Shown here: positions 1-4,046 of the stretch, piece after piece
Layout: each line of letters begins with the position of its first letter
Position numbering within the stretch: position 1 is the first letter of the stretch
Source of the DNA: Chloroflexota bacterium
Lineage (GTDB): Bacteria > Chloroflexota > Anaerolineae > Anaerolineales > Villigracilaceae
DNA: 7,774 nt
Assembly: GCA_021796155.1 (NCBI GenBank)
Contig: JAJYOO010000097.1
Span: forward strand, 1-7,774
Direction: 5' to 3'
Notes under the pieces: model-generated
Seen by the model: only the letters and a program-made list of their open reading frames with translations
Told to the model about the DNA's origin: nothing
The model's database searches: none
Program-made: the position numbers and the translations under genes

Positions 1-27
1 ACTTGAGTAAATCTTGTAGCGTTTTTC

Positions 28-1116
28 CTATATTCTTTTGTGTGATGTAATTTCTGTTTTTAATTCTTTTCCTAAATCTAGCAACTGATTAGCTACGTCG
101 TTTACTTTGTTTGAATATTCAGTGCTTGCGAGGTAGTCGTAAACTTTTTGTACAGCCTTTGACTTCGCTTCATTTGAAAGACGAAGCATGTAAATCCTAA
201 CCAAACTGTCCCTCAAAGTTTGAGTAATTGGTTCAAGACTTATTGGGCTGATGACAAAAACTGTCTTCTCAACAAAATAGTATTGTTTCTTGGATGGAAA
301 AGCATTCGTTACCAAGACTGCAAAATCTGCCTCTCGGATTCTTCGAGCAGTTTTTGCTTGTTCGATATGTTTCTTGTCGAAATGTTTTACCTTTTTGCAT
401 TCATAAACGATCTTTCCGATTTGCTGCCCTTGCTCGATTACAAACTGAATAATGTCGCCGCCCTTGCCAGGATGTTCAAATCTATCAAGCGGGAATAACT
501 CTTGCAGTTTAGCCAGCAATTTGCCTTCTTCAAGTAAACCTTCAATTTGTGGGGTAATTCCTTTTTCGATTTGCTCTTTAAGTCTTTTGATTTCCGCGTT
601 TGCTTGCTGATATTTCTCTGCAGACAAGCTGAGACTCTTTTCGAGCTGCGTCATTTTATTTCGAGTCTTTCTGAGTTCAACTTGTTGCTTCTTTAATTGC
701 GTTTTCTGCTGTTCTATTCCCTTTGCAATCCCCTGCTTCACCTGAGCCTGCATTGTTTTCTTAAGGGACGATTCAATTTCTTTGCGCTGTTGTTTTAGCT
801 TTTGTTCTGTAAGTGCATGTTCCCGCTTTATAGCGCGTTCTGCTTTCTTAGCTTGTTCAGCTAAAGCTTTTTTGGTTTGTGCTTTTAAACTTTCTTGCTT
901 TACCTTGAAGTCTGCTTCCTTTTGTCGGAACTTTCTTCGCTCCTCCGCAACTGCTTGCCGATCTCTCTTAGCTTGTTCTCTTAACTTTTTCTGCTCTGTT
1001 TCAAGGTGCTTGATGTGTTTTTGCTTTTCATCCCAAAGTCCCAAAGCTTTCTCATACTCTGTTCGGATCAATGGCTTTCCGCAAACTGGACATGTGAAAG
1101 AAGTCTGGCTTTCCAT
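28..1116 (-). CDS. DUF2130-type nuclease-like protein with N-terminal zinc knuckle and long coiled coil
   Basis: The protein has 362 residues. It opens with a single CPxC knuckle (C9, C12, in CPVCGKPL), which may bind zinc alone or in an oligomer. Residues about 25-185 are almost entirely Lys/Glu/Gln/Ala-rich helix with heptad character, so a long coiled coil is expected. The C-terminal part (about 190-310) matches the DUF2130 family as I know it: FPLDRF, then GGDIIQFV with D221, then YECKK with E239 and K241, then FAVLVTNAFP. The D...E-x-K arrangement is that of the PD-(D/E)XK nuclease fold. The family is uncharacterised, and DNA cleavage is inferred from fold only. The start at 1116 precedes the CPVC motif directly; upstream there is only a weak AGGG. 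On the minus strand a TATACT box (1167-1172) may be a -10 element. Base composition is clearly AT-richer than the neighbours, suggesting acquisition by transfer. It is probably transcribed alone. Confidence 0.8.
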   Translation of the reverse strand: MESQTSFTCPVCGKPLIRTEYEKALGLWDEKQKHIKHLETEQKKLREQAKRDRQAVAEERRKFRQKEADFKVKQESLKAQTKKALAEQAKKAERAIKREHALTEQKLKQQRKEIESSLKKTMQAQVKQGIAKGIEQQKTQLKKQQVELRKTRNKMTQLEKSLSLSAEKYQQANAEIKRLKEQIEKGITPQIEGLLEEGKLLAKLQELFPLDRFEHPGKGGDIIQFVIEQGQQIGKIVYECKKVKHFDKKHIEQAKTARRIREADFAVLVTNAFPSKKQYYFVEKTVFVISPISLEPITQTLRDSLVRIYMLRLSNEAKSKAVQKVYDYLASTEYSNKVNDVANQLLDLGKELKTEITSHKRI

Positions 1117-1193
1117 TCTTTTGCCCTAATCTGAAAAGATGTCAAAGAATTTTTGGTTTTGGCGATAGTATACTTCTTTGGAGGAGCAGATTC

Positions 1194-1286
1194 TTACCAA
1201 ATACCCGGTACCAATCGGTGAGGAATATGCTTGGCATAATCTTCATAACCCGACAATTCTTTTCTGAGCATCCGATCTTCAAGCCC
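1194..1286 (-). pseudogene. C-terminal remnant of an isoprenylcysteine carboxyl methyltransferase-family protein
   Basis: The minus-strand frame reads GLEDRMLRKELSGYED, then YAKHIPHRLVPGIW and a TAA at 1194-1196. This is the typical C-terminal tail of bacterial ICMT-like (PEMT/ICMT superfamily) membrane methyltransferases: an acidic EE/ED pair, a ...L..EL.GY..Y segment, then (Y/H)RL(I/V)PG.W at the very end. Only about 30 residues of it are present. The transmembrane helices and SAM-binding part that should precede it are absent, because the sequence immediately upstream is the intact cupin gene. The simplest reading is a deletion that removed the rest of the gene. The only ATG (1269-1271) would give a 25-residue peptide, so a functional gene is unlikely. 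The family match is from memory of conserved C-termini and was not searched. Confidence 0.6.
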
Positions 1287-1303
1287 TGCTTCGCTGCCTG
1301 AGT

Positions 1304-1609
1304 TTACTTTTGGTTGACAACATTGAAATCATACCTCCCAATGCCCTGCACCAATAAATAAGTTGCTTCCTCGCTCACCAAATTTTCAAGCTGGTGGACT
1401 CTTCCAGTTTTGATCTGGCATCTTTGTCCCGGCGATAATCGAACTTCTTCGGTGGGGTCTTGCAGACGGATTAATATTGTCCCGGTGAGGCAGAAGATAT
1501 CGTCGGTCACTTGCGTGTGATAATGCCAGTCCGCGACTTCGCGCGGTTCCAGCACCATGATTCTCACGCGCAGGTTGTCGGTTTTTGCGAGCACTTCAGT
1601 TTCTTTCAT
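1304..1609 (-). CDS. small single-domain cupin protein
   Basis: The protein has 101 residues and forms one cupin beta-barrel. Cupin motif 1 is seen as W28-H29-Y-H31 followed by D36/D37 and G43, with the usual Glu ligand replaced by Asp. Motif 2 is G61-x5-KTG-x2-H72-x3-N76, very close to the canonical G(X)5PXG(X)2H(X)3N. H29, H31, D36 or D37 and H72 would bind a divalent metal. Substrate and reaction cannot be told; such short cupins range from isomerases and dioxygenases to regulatory sugar binders. The start at 1609 (MKETEV) is chosen because AGAAGGTG lies just upstream. An in-frame ATG nine codons earlier (1636) falls inside a dispersed repeat and is rejected. The gene is divergent from the DUF72 gene, and its leader probably carries the 82-bp repeat. 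The ICMT-like remnant begins right after its stop. Confidence 0.8.
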   Translation of the reverse strand: MKETEVLAKTDNLRVRIMVLEPREVADWHYHTQVTDDIFCLTGTILIRLQDPTEEVRLSPGQRCQIKTGRVHQLENLVSEEATYLLVQGIGRYDFNVVNQK

Positions 1610-1628
1610 TTCACACCTTCTAAATAGC

Positions 1629-1710
1629 AATGTCATTCTGAACGACCGAAGGGAGTGAAGAATCCCGCCGCGAAGCGGTGGAGACTCTTCGTTGCACTCA
1701 GAGTGACATT
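1629..1710. repeat. 82-bp imperfect inverted repeat (dispersed, MITE/REP-like)
   Basis: The outer arms AATGTCATTCTGA (1629-1641) and TCAGAGTGACATT (1698-1710) are inverted copies with one mismatch. In the centre CCGCCGC (1665-1671) and GCGGTGG (1675-1681) form a 7-bp stem, with one G-U pair as RNA, around a GAA loop. The segments between carry CGAAG/CTTCG-type matches. Short elements beginning GTCATTCTGA and carrying GAAGAATC recur in many environmental bacterial genomes, including Chloroflexota; this is recalled, not searched. It sits between the divergent cupin and DUF72 genes and contributes false N-terminal extensions to both. It has no transposase, so any mobility would need one in trans. 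Confidence 0.75.
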
Positions 1711-1717
1711 ATATTTC

Positions 1718-1747
1718 TTAATACATGAGCGAAAGCCATTATATAAT
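1718..1747 (+). promoter_or_regulatory. promoter of the DUF72 gene, possibly giving a leaderless mRNA
   Basis: A perfect -10 hexamer TATAAT (1742-1747) lies 6 bp before the ATG at 1754. With normal spacing transcription would start at or next to that A. A weak -35 (TTAATA, 1718-1723, 4 of 6 matches) is 18 bp upstream. No Shine-Dalgarno sequence precedes the ATG, which agrees with leaderless translation. Confidence 0.5.
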
Positions 1748-1766
1748 ATTTATATGTCACTCTTTA
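1738..1766 (-). promoter_or_regulatory. possible divergent promoter toward the cupin gene
   Basis: ATTATATAAT (1738-1747) is a perfect palindrome, so TATAAT is also read on the minus strand (1743 to 1738). A poor -35 (TAAAGA, 1766 to 1761) lies 17 bp upstream of it. Transcription would start near 1731 and pass through the 82-bp repeat into the cupin gene, leaving a leader of about 120 nt with a hairpin. Confidence 0.3.
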
Positions 1767-2632
1767 TCGGTTGTCCCATTTGGTCGTTCAAAGGCTGGGT
1801 TGGGAATTTCTATCCCAAAGGCACGAAGCCCGCGGACTTCATGCGCGAATACGCGCGGCGACTCACGACGGTCGAAGGCAATACTACATTCTATGCTGTG
1901 CCGTCGCAAAAAAATATTGAGTCTTGGGTCGCACAAATGCCGGAGACGTTTCGCTTTTGTCCCAAGATTCCAAAGGCGATCAGCCATGGCGGGAAATTAA
2001 TTGATCACATCGCGGAAGCGCAGGAATTCATCAAGATCATGAATCAGTTTGGGACGCGACTCGGGCCGATGTTCCTTCAACTGCCGCCGGGTTATTCGCC
2101 GCGTCAACTCGAAGACTTGAAAACATTCCTCGAAGCATGGCCGACTCAAGTCCGATTGGGAGTCGAAGTGCGTCATCTGGATTGGTTTGACTCGCCGCAC
2201 CGCGAGGTGCTGGATCAATTGCTGTCGAGTCGCAATATGGCGCGCGTCGTGATTGACACGCGCCCGATCCGCAGCTTGGATGGCGACAAGATTCTCGAGG
2301 GCAGTGTGTATCAGACTCTGCTCGAAGCGCGGCAGCGCAAACCGAATGCGCCAATTCTTCCAGAGCGCACCGCCGATTTTGTTTTTGTTCGTTACATTGG
2401 TCATCCGCAAATGGAAATCAATGCGCCGCTTTTAGATGAGTGGGGGAGTTACCTTGCTGGGCAACTGCGCGCGGAAGCAAACGCGTTTGTGTTCTGCCAT
2501 TCGCCCGATAATTTAGCCGCGCCTTATATTTGCCGCGAACTTTATCAGCGGGCGGCAAAGCAAGTTAACATCCCGCCGCTTCCGTGGGATAGCGCTGACT
2601 CGAATACTTTCGAGCAGGCACAATTGCTTTAG
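1754..2632 (+). CDS. DUF72 (YecE-like) family protein
   Basis: The protein has 292 residues, close to the usual DUF72 length. Characteristic family segments appear in order: GCPIWSFKGWVGNFYP (6-21, where most members read G.SGWSY..W...FYP), VEGNTTFYAVPS (40-51), FRFCPKIPKAISH (66-78), GPMFLQLPPGYSP (104-116), GVEVRHLDWF (136-145), FVFVRYIGHP (209-218) and VFCHSPDNLAAPY (246-258), the last replacing the common N.H...A. Members have a TIM-barrel fold, are presumed cytosolic, and have no agreed biochemical function. Conserved E/N/H/R residues at strand ends suggest an enzyme. ATG 1754 is chosen because the family N-terminus starts there and a -10 box lies just before it; the open frame continues upstream to 1655 only through repeat sequence. 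It is a single gene, convergent with the methyltransferase. Confidence 0.88.
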   Translation: MSLFIGCPIWSFKGWVGNFYPKGTKPADFMREYARRLTTVEGNTTFYAVPSQKNIESWVAQMPETFRFCPKIPKAISHGGKLIDHIAEAQEFIKIMNQFGTRLGPMFLQLPPGYSPRQLEDLKTFLEAWPTQVRLGVEVRHLDWFDSPHREVLDQLLSSRNMARVVIDTRPIRSLDGDKILEGSVYQTLLEARQRKPNAPILPERTADFVFVRYIGHPQMEINAPLLDEWGSYLAGQLRAEANAFVFCHSPDNLAAPYICRELYQRAAKQVNIPPLPWDSADSNTFEQAQLL

Positions 2633-2659
2633 ATGCAACTTGGGGAATTGTATTTTTAA

Positions 2660-2750
2660 ACCACAAATAAATGCGGATAGACACTGATAGTTTGATAAAC
2701 AAGCTAAACCTAAGCGTATAAAATCCCTTTCATCTCTGTTCATCTGTGGT
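2660..2750. repeat. degenerate ACCACAGATGAAC-type inverted repeat
   Basis: The left end reads ACCACAAATAAATGCGGATA from 2660 on the plus strand. The right end, read on the minus strand from 2750, is ACCACAGATGAACAGAGATG. The two are clearly related and inverted. Repeats built from ACCACAGATGAACACAGAT units are scattered in many bacterial genomes (recalled, not searched). It fills the space between the convergent DUF72 and methyltransferase genes and runs into the methyltransferase C-terminus. No convincing terminator was found here. Confidence 0.55.
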
Positions 2751-3752
2751 GAATTCTTTTCGCCGCACTTCAAGAACAGCAATCTTCGTCGAATGATTGA
2801 ACGGCGCGGGATCGGTGATCGGATTGCCAACGCGCGTTTCGGCATAGCCTGTGAAATCTTCGGGGACGGGAATCAATTCTTTGATCTTCAAATATCCATC
2901 CGCACAAAGCGACTCGATCGTTTGCATATATTCTTTTCCACTCACATATAACGCATTATTGATGGTAATCAATATTCCGCCATCGTTAATCAGCGGACGC
3001 ACTTTGTTGATCAGCCGCGTACTATCATTTTCCTGATCCACGCGGCCTTTTGAAGTTTCAGAGAAAAACGGTGGGTCAATCAAAACGCAATCGAACAATT
3101 CACCACTGCGTTTGAATTGGCTGACTTGCGAAAAGAAGTCCGCCGCGACGAAATCTCCCTTTTGGATTGGAAAGCCGTTGATTGTATAAGATGTTTTCGC
3201 GAGATTCAAGAACTGACGATTTCGGTCAAGCTGGACAACGCGGCGGGCGCGGCCTGCCATCGCAGCGACACCCAAACTACCAGTATACGCGAACGTGTTC
3301 AGGACGGTTTTGCCTTCAACATTTTTGATCAACCATTTACGCAAGTTACGCGTGTCGAGATAAAGACTCGCATCGCGGTTCATCGTCAGATCGATAGCGT
3401 ACCAAACATTATGTTCTTTTATTTTACGATCTAGCGTTTTGCCAAACAGAATCCTGCCGCGTTTTCCATCTGCGGATTTTGCGTTCCGCGTTTTGACGAG
3501 TCCTGCCTTCAGCCACGAAAATTTATTTTGCAAATAATTACATGTTTCATTCACAAGTTTTTCCCCTTGCTGTGGCGTGTCGGCGTAGTTGTGAATAACA
3601 ACCGTCGTCGCGTAAAGGTCAATAACTAAATCGGGGCAGCCTTCACTGAATCCGTTGAAGAGGCGAAAAGCCGACTCGTGGTGCGCGTCGAATAAAGTCC
3701 CGCGTGAGGCGAGGGCTTTGTCCAGCAACTGTTGAGTTGATTGTGAATTCAT
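2730..3752 (-). CDS. RlmI-like class I SAM-dependent methyltransferase lacking the PUA domain
   Basis: The protein has 340 residues. Residues 28-55 (FRLFNGFSEGCPDLVIDLYA) match the central EEHUD-type region of RlmI-family RNA methyltransferases. YLDTRNLRKWL (131-141) is the family linker before the Rossmann core. SAM motif I is LNTFAYTGSLG (151-161), D176 is the ribose-binding acidic residue (VVQLDRN), and motif IV is LIDPPFF (224-230). E. coli RlmI (m5C1962 of 23S rRNA) has about 396 residues with an N-terminal PUA domain; that domain is missing here. Where RlmI has its FSCS cysteine motif, this protein reads ITINNALYVS (261-270), so the m5C nucleophile appears absent. Target and product are therefore open. 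The start at 3752 is chosen because the family match begins soon after it; an in-frame ATG at 3827 adds 25 residues without family character. The last residues (FTTDEQR) come from a dispersed repeat. Confidence 0.82.
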   Translation of the reverse strand: MNSQSTQQLLDKALASRGTLFDAHHESAFRLFNGFSEGCPDLVIDLYATTVVIHNYADTPQQGEKLVNETCNYLQNKFSWLKAGLVKTRNAKSADGKRGRILFGKTLDRKIKEHNVWYAIDLTMNRDASLYLDTRNLRKWLIKNVEGKTVLNTFAYTGSLGVAAMAGRARRVVQLDRNRQFLNLAKTSYTINGFPIQKGDFVAADFFSQVSQFKRSGELFDCVLIDPPFFSETSKGRVDQENDSTRLINKVRPLINDGGILITINNALYVSGKEYMQTIESLCADGYLKIKELIPVPEDFTGYAETRVGNPITDPAPFNHSTKIAVLEVRRKEFTTDEQR

Positions 3753-3760
3753 AGACAACA

Positions 3761-3788
3761 ATTTTATTTTATCCTTGCACACTCTAAA
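3761..3788 (-). promoter_or_regulatory. candidate promoter for the methyltransferase gene
   Basis: On the minus strand two overlapping TAAAAT hexamers (3771-3766 and 3766-3761) lie just upstream of the ATG at 3752. A TTTAGA element (3788-3783, 4 of 6 matches to the -35 consensus) is 16 bp before the second. Transcription would start within a few bases of the ATG, which fits the lack of a ribosome binding site. The site is divergent from the riboswitch promoter. Confidence 0.35.
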
Positions 3789-3812
3789 CGTTTGATTAAA
3801 GTTCCCAAAAGG

Positions 3813-3842
3813 TTCTTGAAAAAACATGACATTTCATATACT
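3813..3842 (+). promoter_or_regulatory. promoter of the riboswitch and Asp-box gene transcript
   Basis: TATACT at 3837-3842 is a good -10 hexamer. The -35 is weak: TTCTTG (3813-3818) with 18-bp spacing or TTGAAA (3816-3821) with 15. The predicted start near 3849 is immediately before the first paired base of the riboswitch, as expected if the transcript begins with the aptamer. Confidence 0.5.
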
Positions 3843-3850
3843 ATTAGATT

Positions 3851-3933
3851 GCTTCTGAAAAGAGCAAACCCATCGTAAGGTGGGGGCGCAAAGTCATGGG
3901 TCCCGTCCGGGCGGGATCGCCAGACTGCCGAAG
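3851..3933 (+). promoter_or_regulatory. GEMM-I cyclic dinucleotide riboswitch, A20 (GEMM-Ib-like) variant
   Basis: The aptamer matches the c-di-GMP-I/GEMM-I architecture. The conserved AGCAAACC (3863-3870) is followed by a P2 stem, CCCATC (3869-3874) with GGTGGG (3879-3884), closed by a GTAA (GNRA) tetraloop. Next comes the conserved GGCGCAAAGTC (3885-3895), a P3 hairpin TCCCG/CGGGA (3901-3905 with 3912-3916), and the 3' conserved GCCAGACTGCCGAAG (3919-3933). P1 can form between CTTC (3852-3855) and GAAG (3930-3933). Aligning CAAACC to the Vc2 aptamer makes 3861 equal A18 and 3864 equal G21. The ligand-recognition base G20 is therefore A (3863). In published work this G20A change marks GEMM-Ib riboswitches that bind 3',3'-cGAMP, sometimes with residual c-di-GMP binding. 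The class call is strong; the ligand call is an inference from one base. Confidence 0.9.
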
Positions 3934-3959
3934 GTTTTTTGCTTCGGCAGTTATTTTTT
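3924..3959 (+). terminator. intrinsic terminator, expression platform of the riboswitch
   Basis: ACTGCCGAAG (3924-3933) and CTTCGGCAGT (3942-3951) form a perfect 10-bp stem with an 8-base loop, followed by TATTTTTT (3952-3959). The 5' arm is the 3' conserved strand of the aptamer, so the folded aptamer and the terminator exclude each other. Ligand binding should prevent termination, which predicts an ON switch. Confidence 0.88.
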
Positions 3960-3962
3960 GCC

Positions 3963-3993
3963 AGGAGGTGCCTTGACACAATTTGATGGATGA
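3963..3993 (+). promoter_or_regulatory. strong ribosome binding site with possible 6-codon leader ORF
   Basis: AGGAGGTG (3963-3970) is a near-perfect Shine-Dalgarno sequence directly after the terminator. The first well-spaced start is TTG 3973, giving the peptide MTQFDG with its TGA at 3991-3993. That stop overlaps ATG 3990, which is in frame with the Asp-box gene. It may be a coupled leader peptide, or ATG 3990 may be used despite the long 21-nt spacing. The peptide itself is not supported by anything else. Confidence 0.35.
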
Positions 3994-4046
3994 ACAAGTT
4001 AGTGAGCGTTCTTCGTATTCACATGCCAAAGGAGAAAAAAAAGAAT

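Noticed and set aside
782..1129. 115-codon plus-strand frame rich in Cys, Ser and Phe
   Set aside because: This is the shadow of the Lys/Glu-rich coiled coil on the opposite strand.
1140..1145. TTGACA on the minus strand as the -35 of the DUF2130 gene
   Set aside because: The matching -10 position reads AAAAGA right at the start codon, so it is unlikely to be used.
1655..1753. N-terminal extension of the DUF72 frame starting at ATG 1655
   Set aside because: The added 33 residues are translated from the inverted repeat and the promoter, and the family N-terminus (GCPIWSFKGW) begins right after ATG 1754.
1997..2410. 137-codon minus-strand open frame
   Set aside because: It is antisense to well-conserved DUF72 motifs, with Arg/Pro-rich shadow composition and no domain.
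2622..2657. ACAATT...AATTGT hairpin followed by TATTTTT as terminator of the DUF72 gene
   Set aside because: The stem is only six AT-rich pairs around a loop of more than 20 bases and overlaps the coding end; it is too weak to call.
3753..3827. Upstream ATG 3827 for the methyltransferase
   Set aside because: It adds 25 residues without family character or ribosome binding site and runs across the candidate promoter.
3973..4003. TTGACA at 3973-3978 as a -35 element of a second promoter
   Set aside because: No acceptable -10 hexamer lies 16-18 bp downstream, and the site is between a ribosome binding site and the gene start.
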